This document shows positions 17,147 through 25,868 of a stretch of DNA of 64,000 nt, piece after piece. Source of the DNA: Oligella sp050920755 (GTDB lineage Bacteria > Pseudomonadota > Gammaproteobacteria > Burkholderiales > Burkholderiaceae_B); NCBI RefSeq assembly GCF_050920755.1, contig NZ_CP158480.1, positions 434,001 to 498,000 on the forward strand, given 5' to 3'. The translations under genes and the position numbers were made by a program. How positions within the stretch are numbered: position 1 is the stretch's first letter; each line of letters opens with the position of its first letter. The notes beneath the pieces were generated by a model. The model searched no databases. It was not told the DNA's origin and saw only the letters and a list, made by a program, of their open reading frames with translations.

Positions 17147-18577
17147 ATGCAGAGTCATTCAAGTAATAACAATAATAATTCAAAAAGCTCAGAGAACAGC
17201 CCATCTGCAGAGAGCGAGCACGTATCATTTAATGCGTTCGGCTTACATCCCGATCTTTTAAAAGCCATTGCTAAAAGTGGCTATACTCAACCCACGCCGA
17301 TTCAGGCGCAGTCCATCCCTGCCGTATTGGCCGGGCGTGATGTGATGGGGGCAGCGCAAACAGGTACCGGTAAGACAGCGGCATTTACCCTGCCGGTCTT
17401 GCATCGAATTATGCCCTTTGCCAGTCACAGCACCTCACCCGCACGCCATCCGGTACGTGCACTGATTTTGACGCCGACCCGCGAGTTGGCCGATCAGGTG
17501 GCGGAAAATGTCGAGCGCTATTGCAGTACCTCCGCATTACGATCCACTGCTATCTATGGTGGGGTTGATATTCGCCCCCAAAGGGATGAGTTGCGCCAAG
17601 GTTGTGAGCTTTTAATTGCAACACCGGGTCGTTTATTAGATCATTTAGAGCAAAAAAACGTCAATTTGAGCCAAGTCGGTGTATTGGTGCTTGATGAGGC
17701 CGATCGTATGCTGGATATGGGCTTTATGCCGGATCTTGAGCGCATTGTCAGTCACTTGCCTAAGCAACGTCAGAATCTGTTGTTCTCGGCGACTTTTAGT
17801 CCCGAGATTCGTAAATTAGCCCGTAGTATTCTTAATCATCCGGTAGAAATTACCGTGGCTAATAAAAATCAAACCGCCGATACCGTGACACAAATCGTGT
17901 ACAAAGTCAGTGAGCAGGATAAGCGTTCAGCCCTACTGTATTTGCTGATGACGCATTATTCCGAGCAGGTGATTGTATTTGCCAATACCAAGCTTGAGGT
18001 CAATCGCTTAAGTCGCTTCTTGGTGCAGGAGGGGATATCGGCTGAGCCTATCCACGGTGACCGTTCCCAATTTGAACGTACTAAGACGTTAGAGGATTTT
18101 AAAGCGGGTAAAGTGCAGGTTTTGGTGGCGACCGATGTGGCCGCACGTGGTTTGGATGTGGCCGGATTACCTTGTGTGATTAACTACGATTTGCCATTTA
18201 ATCCCGAAGACTATGTGCATCGTATCGGTAGAACCGGTCGTGCCGGTGCCGAGGGGACAGCCATTGCCTTTTATGATGAGGCCGAGGAATCAATGCTGTT
18301 AGCCAATATCCAACAAATGGTTAATAAGGACTTTAAACAGGAGCAGCTGGATATTCCCGAGACCTTTAGAAATAGGGGCAGGGAGCAGCCGCGTCGCTCC
18401 TATTTGCCGCAGGCCAAGCGCGAACCCATTGATGCTTTTTTCTATAAGCCTTATGAACCGGATTTAAGTGACTTGCCGACGCCGTCCGCTAAGCAGCAAC
18501 GATCGCAGGATAAGCAAGAGCCGATGCTGGCGGTATTACTGGGTGGTGGCAGAAAAATCAAAACCGAGGATAAGTAG
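17147..18577 (+). CDS. rhlE: DEAD-box RNA helicase, RhlE type
   Basis: ATP-dependent RNA helicase for RNA remodelling, ribosome assembly or decay. After a Ser/Asn-rich N-terminus (1-25), the Q motif (PTPIQAQSIP) and Walker A AQTGTGKT (70-77) are followed by DEAD (LDEADRML, near 180), SAT (LLFSATFS) and HRIGRTGRAG. The C-terminal tail after residue 400 is charged and short. At 476 aa it fits RhlE. It is one of two DEAD-box proteins in the window (the other is at 31320); the two are clearly different in sequence. Confidence 0.9.
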   Translation: MQSHSSNNNNNSKSSENSPSAESEHVSFNAFGLHPDLLKAIAKSGYTQPTPIQAQSIPAVLAGRDVMGAAQTGTGKTAAFTLPVLHRIMPFASHSTSPARHPVRALILTPTRELADQVAENVERYCSTSALRSTAIYGGVDIRPQRDELRQGCELLIATPGRLLDHLEQKNVNLSQVGVLVLDEADRMLDMGFMPDLERIVSHLPKQRQNLLFSATFSPEIRKLARSILNHPVEITVANKNQTADTVTQIVYKVSEQDKRSALLYLLMTHYSEQVIVFANTKLEVNRLSRFLVQEGISAEPIHGDRSQFERTKTLEDFKAGKVQVLVATDVAARGLDVAGLPCVINYDLPFNPEDYVHRIGRTGRAGAEGTAIAFYDEAEESMLLANIQQMVNKDFKQEQLDIPETFRNRGREQPRRSYLPQAKREPIDAFFYKPYEPDLSDLPTPSAKQQRSQDKQEPMLAVLLGGGRKIKTEDK

Positions 18578-18634
18578 CGCAGGCCCGAACCGCAGGCATG
18601 AAGTAGTGAATATGGCGTACGGAGTATGGAGTCG

Positions 18635-19036
18635 CTACTGATTGTCAGCGGCTTCAGTCAAAAGCTCGCTGATAGCTCTGGGGCCCTCGTCACTTGTAAC
18701 CGCTTTACCGTTTTGAGTATTAAGAATCATACGCTCAAGATGCGCTATATAAGGTAGCATAGTACCGAAAAAGAGGTTGCTGCCCGCATCCTGAATCAAA
18801 ATGGTGGGGAAGTTTTCTACATCCAAATCGTCCAGTAAAGACTCCTCATCTTCAATATCGACCCACAAAAAAACCAGCTCGGGAAACTTCTCGCTCAGCC
18901 CCTTAAAAGCATCAAGGTAGCCGTCACATGTGCGGCACCATGCGGCACAGTAACAGACCACGATGCGCTGATGATTGGCTTTAAGGGCGGCTTGGATGGC
19001 ATCGATTTGCTCAAAAGCTTTTATAAAAAAAGACAT
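18635..19036 (-). CDS. Thioredoxin-like protein
   Basis: Thioredoxin-fold protein with the redox motif WCRTC (33-37), then a PTILIQDAG segment holding the cis-proline. No signal peptide is visible, so it is probably cytosolic. The CRTC motif is unlike CGPC of housekeeping thioredoxin, pointing to a specialised substrate. At 133 aa it is slightly longer than thioredoxin, ending in an acidic tail. It converges on rhlE and diverges from the CinA-domain gene. The exact role is not known. Confidence 0.8.
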   Translation of the reverse strand: MSFFIKAFEQIDAIQAALKANHQRIVVCYCAAWCRTCDGYLDAFKGLSEKFPELVFLWVDIEDEESLLDDLDVENFPTILIQDAGSNLFFGTMLPYIAHLERMILNTQNGKAVTSDEGPRAISELLTEAADNQ

Positions 19037-19172
19037 GGATAAACCTGTAGTGAAGAAGCGATTTGCTAAACTTCTATAAATATTTCGCTTCAGCAGTTAT
19101 ACCTGAATTCGTCATCATAGTCTATGATAAAGTGCAATTTAATAAGCTATGTTAAATCACAAGGGAGCCTTT

Positions 19173-19994
19173 ATGCCTAAGTCCAGAAAGTTCGGTTTAA
19201 TCGTCGTCGGTGATGAGATTTTATCGGGTCGCCGTCAAGACAAGCATTTGACTAAGGTGATCGAGTTACTTAATACACGAGGTATGGAGCTGTCTTGGGC
19301 GCGCTTTATCGGCGACGATAGGGACGAATTGGTGCGTCTTTATAAGAACACTTTTGCCAGTGGTGATATCGTCTTTTCTACCGGGGGTATCGGTGCCACA
19401 CCGGATGATAAAACACGAGAGGCAGTGGGTCAGGCACTCGGCCTGCCTTTAGTACTTCATCCGGAAGCTGAGGCGTTGATTATGGAGTATGTCATTAGTC
19501 GCGCCGCCATTGGTAAGATTGATCAGGATATCGGTGCGCCTGAGAACCAGCGTCGTTTGGCCATGGGCGTGTTTCCCGAGGGAGCGGAGATTGTGCCTAA
19601 CTTCTACAACCGCATCCCGGGCTTCTTTATCAAGGATCATACCTTTGTGCCCGGTTTCCCGGAAATGGCTTGGGCGATGATTGAGTGGGTGCTGGATAAT
19701 AAATACCTGGAGCTGCAAAATAACCCGACCAAAACTTTGGCGGTTAATGTCTATCATATCCCAGAATCACGTGTGGCTCCATGTTTGGAGGAGATTGAGA
19801 CGCGCTGGCCTGATGTGACGACATTTAGTTTGCCTAAGATGGCGGTAGGTGATACCCCCGGCTTTATTGATTTAGGTGTAAAAAGCAAAAACGAGACCGC
19901 GCTTAAGGAGGCCTATGACTTTTTGCGCGGTGAGGTATTGCGTGTTGGCGGCCGTTTCAGCTTTCAATCGTCTAATAGCCAAGCTATTCGCTAA
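19173..19994 (+). CDS. Molybdopterin-binding (MoaB/Mog-like) protein, CinA N-terminal domain family
   Basis: Contains a MoCF-type fold as in the N-terminal half of CinA: FGLIVVGDEILSGRRQDKH (residues 7-25), the FSTGGIGATPDDKTREA loop and PGFPEMAWAM. In CinA this domain carries ADP-ribose pyrophosphatase activity; whether the stand-alone form does is not established. AGGGAG lies 6 bases ahead of ATG 19173, so that start (273 aa) is preferred over an in-frame ATG at 19149. It lies 15 bp upstream of the IclR gene, probably in one operon. The complementary C-terminal CinA domain is PncC at 586. Confidence 0.85.
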   Translation: MPKSRKFGLIVVGDEILSGRRQDKHLTKVIELLNTRGMELSWARFIGDDRDELVRLYKNTFASGDIVFSTGGIGATPDDKTREAVGQALGLPLVLHPEAEALIMEYVISRAAIGKIDQDIGAPENQRRLAMGVFPEGAEIVPNFYNRIPGFFIKDHTFVPGFPEMAWAMIEWVLDNKYLELQNNPTKTLAVNVYHIPESRVAPCLEEIETRWPDVTTFSLPKMAVGDTPGFIDLGVKSKNETALKEAYDFLRGEVLRVGGRFSFQSSNSQAIR

Positions 19995-20009
19995 GTTTAT
20001 CTTTCTCCT

Positions 20010-20774
20010 ATGACAGAAGACTCGCCTAAATACTCCATTCAGGTATTGGAAAGAGTGGCGCGCTTGATGAGTTTATTGGCTCAATCAAGCGAACCGCTGA
20101 GCCTTAAGGATTTGGTTGCGCGTAGCGACTTAAACATCTCTACCTGCCATCGTATTTTAAATGACTTAGTAGTTGCTCAGTTTGTTGAGCATCTGCCGGG
20201 TGGTCGCTATCAGCTCGGTTTGCGTCTACTGGAACTGGGTCATTTGGTCAAAAATCGTCTTAATATTCAGGAATTAGCCTATCCGCAAATGCAGGAGTTG
20301 CATAGAAAAACCGGAGAGACTATTAATCTTTCAATTCGCCAGGGTGATGATATTGTTTATATTGAGCGCTGTTGGAGCGGTCAGTCGGGGATTCACGTGG
20401 TGCGACCTATTGGTGGACGGGCGCCTTTGCATTTAACTGCCGTCGGTAAGCTTTTTTTAGCCGATCTGGATGCGGTGGAATTATTAGAGTATGTAAAGCG
20501 CACCGGGATTCCGGCCAGCACTTCTAAAAGTGTTAATGAAGTGCAACGCTTAAAAAATGAATTGGCGGCTATTCATCAGCAGGGCTTTGCCATTGACAAC
20601 GAGGAACTGGAAGAGGGGGTGCGTTGTATTGCGGCAGCGATTTTAAATGAGCAGGCTAAAGTGGTGGCAGGTATATCGCTTTCTGCGCCGGCGGCACGTA
20701 TTCAATATGCGTGGAGTCAAGACTTAAAGCGTGCGGCCAAAGACATTTCGCGCGAGCTGGGCTGCTTTTTCTAA
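20010..20774 (+). CDS. IclR-family transcriptional regulator
   Basis: DNA-binding regulator with an N-terminal winged helix-turn-helix (about 8-65; SLKDLVARSDLNISTCHRIL) and the C-terminal IclR effector domain (GRAPLHLTAVGKLFLAD, then GFAIDNEELEEGVRCIAAAI). At 254 aa it is usual length. The ligand and targets are not deducible. It lies 15 bp behind the CinA-domain gene and 195 bp ahead of the phasin gene. Confidence 0.92.
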   Translation: MTEDSPKYSIQVLERVARLMSLLAQSSEPLSLKDLVARSDLNISTCHRILNDLVVAQFVEHLPGGRYQLGLRLLELGHLVKNRLNIQELAYPQMQELHRKTGETINLSIRQGDDIVYIERCWSGQSGIHVVRPIGGRAPLHLTAVGKLFLADLDAVELLEYVKRTGIPASTSKSVNEVQRLKNELAAIHQQGFAIDNEELEEGVRCIAAAILNEQAKVVAGISLSAPAARIQYAWSQDLKRAAKDISRELGCFF

Positions 20775-20843
20775 GTGCGCTATCTTATTGATTTATATGA
20801 AGTTTCTTTTTGACAACGTATTTTGAGCATTGCAACAAAATAC

Positions 20844-20872
20844 TTGACATGAGCTGCTGCGTTTGGAATAAT
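20844..20872 (+). promoter_or_regulatory. Predicted sigma-70 promoter of the phasin gene
   Basis: TTGACA (20844-20849), a 17-base spacer and AATAAT (20867-20872). The -35 box is perfect. It lies about 100 bases upstream of the phasin start. Confidence 0.7.
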
Positions 20873-20878
20873 AACAAT

Positions 20879-20917
20879 TGTTGCGATGCAACATAGGTTT
20901 CATAATATGCTGCAGCA
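20879..20917. promoter_or_regulatory. TGC-rich palindromes at the phasin promoter (candidate PhaR operator)
   Basis: Two palindromes follow the -10 box: TGTTGC-GAT-GCAACA (20879-20893) and TGCTGCAGCA (20908-20917). TGC/GCA-rich dyads are the reported binding pattern of PhaR, the repressor of phasin genes. Their position at and just after the expected transcription start would suit repression. The assignment to PhaR is inference. Confidence 0.5.
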
Positions 20918-20968
20918 ACTTAGAAGTGCCCGAATTTAAACTGTCTCGTACTATTAAAGGAATTTATT

Positions 20969-21553
20969 ATGAATAACCAAGTTCAACAGCAATTATTACA
21001 GCGTCAAAAAGAAGCTATCGATACTTTTATCTCTGTTCAGGGTTCTTTATTCAGCGGTTTCGAAAAACTAGTTGATTTAAACCTAAAAGCAATCAAAAGC
21101 GCGATCGCTGATGCTGCAGACCAAACTCAACAAGTTGCCGAGTTAAAAGATCCTCAAGAAGCTGCCAGCTACGTTGCTGCTATCGCTCAGCCTAACGCTG
21201 AAAAAGCCGTTGCTTACACTCAAGACGTTTACGCTATCATGAACGAGGTGAGCAAAGAGCTTATCAAATTAACTGAAGAGCAAGTTGCTGAATCTCAAAA
21301 GAAAATGGAAGAAGCTTTAGAGCAGTTCGCTAAAAACGCTCCTACCGGTTCTGAAAGCGCTATCGCTTTATTAAAATCCAGCTTTGCTACTGCCAGCAAC
21401 GCTTACGATTCTATCAACAAAGCTGCTAAACAAGCTGCTGAAGTTGCTCAAAATAACTTAGCTGCTGCTACCAGCGCTACTTTAAAAGCAACTGAAAACG
21501 CTACTAAAGCTGCTGCTAAACCTGTTGCTAAAACAGCTGCCGCTGCTAAGTAA
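20969..21553 (+). CDS. phaP: Phasin, polyhydroxyalkanoate granule coat protein
   Basis: Amphipathic helical protein that coats PHA granules. The phasin family N-terminus (FISVQGSLFSGFEKLVDLNLKA split across residues 14-35) is followed by long Ala/Glu/Gln helices (about 40-165) and an Ala/Lys-rich tail (ATKAAAKPVAKTAAAAK). At 194 aa it is typical. AAGGA precedes the ATG. Codon use is strongly skewed (GCT alanine, AAA lysine), as expected for an abundant protein. It has its own promoter and two consecutive terminators. It is monocistronic, with group II introns following. Confidence 0.92.
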   Translation: MNNQVQQQLLQRQKEAIDTFISVQGSLFSGFEKLVDLNLKAIKSAIADAADQTQQVAELKDPQEAASYVAAIAQPNAEKAVAYTQDVYAIMNEVSKELIKLTEEQVAESQKKMEEALEQFAKNAPTGSESAIALLKSSFATASNAYDSINKAAKQAAEVAQNNLAAATSATLKATENATKAAAKPVAKTAAAAK

Positions 21554-21564
21554 TTAGTTTGCTG

Positions 21565-21613
21565 AGCCGGCCTTAGCGCTTAATTAAGACAAGGCGCTTT
21601 AAACCGGCTTTTC
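21565..21613 (+). terminator. First phasin terminator-like hairpin
   Basis: AGCCGG (21565-21570) pairs with CCGGCT (21604-21609), with an inner AGCGC/GCGCT pairing, followed by TTTT. The loop is long, so it is weaker than the next hairpin. Confidence 0.55.
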
Positions 21614-21618
21614 AATAC

Positions 21619-21654
21619 AAAATGCCGTCAGATCGATTGATTTGACGGCATTTT
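21619..21654 (+). terminator. Second phasin terminator and group II intron target
   Basis: AAAATGCCGTCA (21619-21630) pairs perfectly with TGACGGCATTTT (21643-21654). The T-run ends one base before the first intron begins. Insertion behind an intrinsic terminator is the established habit of group IIC introns. Confidence 0.85.
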
Positions 21655-21655
21655 G

Positions 21656-23750
21656 GTTTGCCCAGCGAGGTTAGCAAACCCGGCAGGTTGCAAGATACCT
21701 GTATCACCCTGACCAAGGGGAAGATAATCCGAATGGCAAGGGCGCTGCGGGCTAACGGCAGGGTCTGAAGGAAGCCATAGGAAGTAAGATGTACATAGCG
21801 CAAGCGAACCTGATACGGCAGGTTGGAGGGGTAAGCGTGCCAAATAGCGCAAAGCCCAATACTTGGTCAGCTCTAACATGTGATTGAGGATGGCATATCT
21901 TATAGGGAGTTAACGCAGTAACTGGGGAAGCCTGGCACTGTACCCACGTAGTGGGTGCACTGACTCAAGGTGAAAGCCAAGGTTAGTGTAAGTGTGAGGT
22001 GGCAGATGAGTCCGTAGTAGTGAGTAAGATTTAGCCGATGAAGCTCGGTAACGAGTCGGAGGATAAAACTAAATCGACTGTCAACGGGGTTTGACAGAAT
22101 GAATCATCGTCAAAAGCGTGATTTGTTGCGAAGGGATGAAGTACATTATAAGCGTACGTTTGATGACGTGTTGCATGAGAGGATACACAAACCGATTAGC
22201 TAACGGGGTCTTCCTAATTTGGCGAGCTGTGACAGGTGAGCTGAGTAGTGAAACTGTATACGGGAGTACTTGGAGCATTGTGATAGTAGATTGCCTTAGC
22301 GCTAGCACGCTATCTGACCCGGGGAAATAAACCGACCTCAAGTGAGGACATGGCATAGGAGCGTACCGCACAAAAGTGTGGAGAGAAAGTTAAATAATGC
22401 GTAGAGTGTACTACAGCTTATATGGCAGACTGCTAAATAAGGAGCTGCTATTAAGAAGCTACAAGAAGGTAAGACAAGCAGGCGGAGCGGCTGGCGTAGA
22501 TGGTCAAACGCTTAAGCAGTTTGGCGAGCACTTGGAGCGCAATCTGACGCAATTATTTGATGAACTCAAAACGAAACAATACCGAGCCCTGCCGGTAAAA
22601 CGAGTAGAAATACCGAAAGCAGACGGTGGGGTAAGGTCGCTTGGTATACCAAGTGTACGAGATAGAGTGGTTCAACAAGCCGTGAATGAGTTGCTGACCC
22701 CGATATTCGAGGAGCAATTCCACCCATCGAGCTTTGGTTACCGACCGAATCGAAGTTGTCATGATGCGATTAATAAAGCAACGATGTTCATTAGAACCTA
22801 TGGGCTAAAGCACGTAGTGGATATGGACTTATCGAAGTGCTTTGACCGTCTTGACCATGAGCTGATTATCCAACACATCAGAAAGCGAGTCACTGACAGC
22901 AGTATGTTGGCACTGATTACACAGTTCCTTCAGAGTGGTGTCATGATTGACGGCAAACTGAGTCAAACGGATATTGGCAGTCCACAAGGCGGTGTCATCA
23001 GTCCGCTAATAGCAAACATCTATCTGGATGCTTTCGACCAAGCGATGCGCGAGCGAGAGTATCGGATTGTTCGCTATGCGGACGACATCTTAATTTTATG
23101 TCGCAGTGCCAAGGGAGCGCAAAGAGCCCTTGAAGTAGCAACTAATATACTGGAGAAAGACCTAAAGCTACAAGTGAACCGTGACAAAACTCACATTACC
23201 CATAGTCGATGGGGAGTTAAATTCTTGGGTGTAGAGATTCATAGTCAATACACGAAGATACAAGAAAAGAAGCTGTCAGGGTTTAAGCAAAAGGTTAAGA
23301 GTAAGACCAAACGAAATGGCGGGCAACCGTTAGAGAAGGTCATCAAAGCGCTTAACCCGTTGTTAAGGGGATTTACTCAGTACTTTAGAATTGCGAATGC
23401 AAAGGGTTGCTTTAGGGAACTGGCACGATGGATTAGAAGGCGGCTTCGCAGCATTCAGCTCAAGTTGTGGAAAAAACCGAAACGCTTGCATAGACGTCTC
23501 AAACAGATGGGATATAAACCACCGTTTGACTCAATCGCAATGAATCGCCGGCGAAATTCAGCGAGTCCACTGGCTAGCTATGCCATGCCGAATAAATGGT
23601 TTACTACCATAGGGCTGTATGATATAGAATCAATTGAAACGGGGTATGTGTTTAGCGCCTATGTTAAATAGTAATGTACATGAGCCGTATACGAGGTCCG
23701 TACGTACGGTTCTGTGAGAGGGATGAGGTGTAAGCCTCACCCTACTCGAT
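21656..23750 (+). mobile_element. Group II intron, copy 1 (2,095 bp)
   Basis: Self-splicing retroelement. The 5' end GTTTGCCCAG (21656) resembles a relaxed GUGYG start. About 740 bases of structured RNA (domains I-III) precede the maturase ORF in domain IV. Domain V is visible at 23682-23712 (GAGCCGTAT ... GTACGGTTC), and domain VI (AGGGATGAGG/CCTCACCCT) precedes the 3' end CTACTCGAT (23750). Both ends were set by comparing it with the second copy. The preceding terminator and the lack of an endonuclease domain suggest class C. It lies in the sense orientation to phaP but interrupts no gene. Confidence 0.9.
22397..23671 (+). CDS. ltrA: Group II intron reverse transcriptase/maturase, copy 1
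   Basis: Intron-encoded protein that promotes splicing and copies the intron into DNA. RT blocks are in order: ADGGVRSLGIPSVRDRVVQ (75-93), SSFGYRPNRSCHDAI (111-125), DLSKCFDRLDH (144-154), GSPQGGVISP (194-203), and the catalytic YADD (227-230). Thumb/maturase domain X follows (about 290-375; LNPLLRGFTQYFRIA). No HNH endonuclease is present. At 424 aa with no frameshift it looks intact. It differs from copy 2 at two residues near the C-terminus (T403 against A, A421 against V). Confidence 0.95.
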   Translation: MRRVYYSLYGRLLNKELLLRSYKKVRQAGGAAGVDGQTLKQFGEHLERNLTQLFDELKTKQYRALPVKRVEIPKADGGVRSLGIPSVRDRVVQQAVNELLTPIFEEQFHPSSFGYRPNRSCHDAINKATMFIRTYGLKHVVDMDLSKCFDRLDHELIIQHIRKRVTDSSMLALITQFLQSGVMIDGKLSQTDIGSPQGGVISPLIANIYLDAFDQAMREREYRIVRYADDILILCRSAKGAQRALEVATNILEKDLKLQVNRDKTHITHSRWGVKFLGVEIHSQYTKIQEKKLSGFKQKVKSKTKRNGGQPLEKVIKALNPLLRGFTQYFRIANAKGCFRELARWIRRRLRSIQLKLWKKPKRLHRRLKQMGYKPPFDSIAMNRRRNSASPLASYAMPNKWFTTIGLYDIESIETGYVFSAYVK

Positions 23751-23752
23751 TG

Positions 23753-25847
23753 GTTTGCCCAGCGAGGTTAGCAAACCCGGCAGGTTGCAAGATACCTGTA
23801 TCACCCTGACCAAGGGGAAGATAATCCGAATGGCAAGGGCGCTGCGGGCTAACGGCAGGGTCTGAAGGAAGCCATAGGAAGTAAGATGTACATAGCGCAA
23901 GCGAACCTGATACGGCAGGTTGGAGGGGTAAGCGTGCCAAATAGCGCAAAGCCCAATACTTGGTCAGCTCTAACATGTGATTGAGGATGGCATATCTTAT
24001 AGGGAGTTAACGCAGTAACTGGGGAAGCCTGGCACTGTACCCACGTAGTGGGTGCACTAACTCAAGGTGAAAGCCAAGGTTAGTGTAAGTGTGAGGTGGC
24101 AGATGAGTCCGTAGTAGTGAGTAAGATTTAGCCGATGAAGCTCGGTAACGAGTCGGAGGATAAAACTAAATCGACTGTCAACGGGGTTTGACAGAATGAA
24201 TCATCGTCAAAAGCGTGATTTGTTGCGAAGGGATGAAGTACATTATAAGCGTACGTTTGATGACGTGTTGCATGAGAGGATACACAAACCGATTAGCTAA
24301 CGGGGTCTTCCTAATTTGGCGAGCTGTGACAGGTGAGCTGAGTAGTGAAACTGTATACGGGAGTACTTGGAGCATTGTGATAGTAGATTGCCTTAGCGCT
24401 AGCACGCTATCTGACCCGGGGAAATAAACCGACCTCAAGTGAGGACATGGCATAGGAGCGTACCGCACAAAAGTGTGGAGAGAAAGTTAAATAATGCGTA
24501 GAGTGTACTACAGCTTATATGGCAGACTGCTAAATAAGGAGCTGCTATTAAGAAGCTACAAGAAGGTAAGACAAGCAGGCGGAGCGGCTGGCGTAGATGG
24601 TCAAACGCTTAAGCAGTTTGGCGAGCACTTGGAGCGCAATCTGACGCAATTATTTGATGAACTCAAAACGAAACAATACCGAGCCCTGCCGGTAAAACGA
24701 GTAGAAATACCGAAAGCAGACGGTGGGGTAAGGTCGCTTGGTATACCAAGTGTACGAGATAGAGTGGTTCAACAAGCCGTGAATGAGTTGCTGACCCCGA
24801 TATTCGAGGAGCAATTCCACCCATCGAGCTTTGGTTACCGACCGAATCGAAGTTGTCATGATGCGATTAATAAAGCAACGATGTTCATTAGAACCTATGG
24901 GCTAAAGCACGTAGTGGATATGGACTTATCGAAGTGCTTTGACCGTCTTGACCATGAGCTGATTATCCAACACATCAGAAAGCGAGTCACTGACAGCAGT
25001 ATGTTGGCACTGATTACACAGTTCCTTCAGAGTGGTGTCATGATTGACGGCAAACTGAGTCAAACGGATATTGGCAGTCCACAAGGCGGTGTCATCAGTC
25101 CGCTAATAGCAAACATCTATCTGGATGCTTTCGACCAAGCGATGCGCGAGCGAGAGTATCGGATTGTTCGCTATGCGGACGACATCTTAATTTTATGTCG
25201 CAGTGCCAAGGGAGCGCAAAGAGCCCTTGAAGTAGCAACTAATATACTGGAGAAAGACCTAAAGCTACAAGTGAACCGTGACAAAACTCACATTACCCAT
25301 AGTCGATGGGGAGTTAAATTCTTGGGTGTAGAGATTCATAGTCAATACACGAAGATACAAGAAAAGAAGCTGTCAGGGTTTAAGCAAAAGGTTAAGAGTA
25401 AGACCAAACGAAATGGCGGGCAACCGTTAGAGAAGGTCATCAAAGCGCTTAACCCGTTGTTAAGGGGATTTACTCAGTACTTTAGAATTGCGAATGCAAA
25501 GGGTTGCTTTAGGGAACTGGCACGATGGATTAGAAGGCGGCTTCGCAGCATTCAGCTCAAGTTGTGGAAAAAACCGAAACGCTTGCATAGACGTCTCAAA
25601 CAGATGGGATATAAACCACCGTTTGACTCAATCGCAATGAATCGCCGGCGAAATTCAGCGAGTCCACTGGCTAGCTATGCCATGCCGAATAAATGGTTTA
25701 CTGCCATAGGGCTGTATGATATAGAATCAATTGAAACGGGGTATGTGTTTAGCGTCTATGTTAAATAGTAATGTACATGAGCCGTATACGAGGTCCGTAC
25801 GTACGGTTCTGTGAGAGGGATGAGGTGTAAGCCTCACCCTACTCGAT
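23753..25847 (+). mobile_element. Group II intron, copy 2 (2,095 bp)
   Basis: Direct tandem repeat of copy 1 at an offset of exactly 2,097 bp. It starts two bases (TG) after copy 1 ends. I see three substitutions against copy 1: 21962 G/24059 A, 23606 A/25703 G and 23659 C/25756 T. Domain V is at 25779-25809, and the 3' end CTACTCGAT is at 25847, followed by TATTTTTAATG. All core elements seem intact, so both copies may be active or only recently duplicated. Confidence 0.9.
24494..25768 (+). CDS. ltrA: Group II intron reverse transcriptase/maturase, copy 2
   Basis: The second copy of the 424-aa intron-encoded protein, with the same domains: RT palm with YADD (227-230), GSPQGG (194-199) and maturase domain X, with no endonuclease. 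It is full length and open. Substitutions T403A and A421V relative to copy 1 are conservative. The product could serve both introns in trans. It faces pyrD convergently, with only about 100 bases between. Confidence 0.95.
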   Translation: MRRVYYSLYGRLLNKELLLRSYKKVRQAGGAAGVDGQTLKQFGEHLERNLTQLFDELKTKQYRALPVKRVEIPKADGGVRSLGIPSVRDRVVQQAVNELLTPIFEEQFHPSSFGYRPNRSCHDAINKATMFIRTYGLKHVVDMDLSKCFDRLDHELIIQHIRKRVTDSSMLALITQFLQSGVMIDGKLSQTDIGSPQGGVISPLIANIYLDAFDQAMREREYRIVRYADDILILCRSAKGAQRALEVATNILEKDLKLQVNRDKTHITHSRWGVKFLGVEIHSQYTKIQEKKLSGFKQKVKSKTKRNGGQPLEKVIKALNPLLRGFTQYFRIANAKGCFRELARWIRRRLRSIQLKLWKKPKRLHRRLKQMGYKPPFDSIAMNRRRNSASPLASYAMPNKWFTAIGLYDIESIETGYVFSVYVK

Positions 25848-25868
25848 TATTTTTAATGCATTAAGGAA

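Noticed and set aside
22081..22371. Minus-strand ORF (96 codons) inside the group II intron, repeated at 24178-24468
   Set aside because: It lies within the structured RNA of the intron before the maturase. It is conserved only because the intron is duplicated and shows no protein family features.
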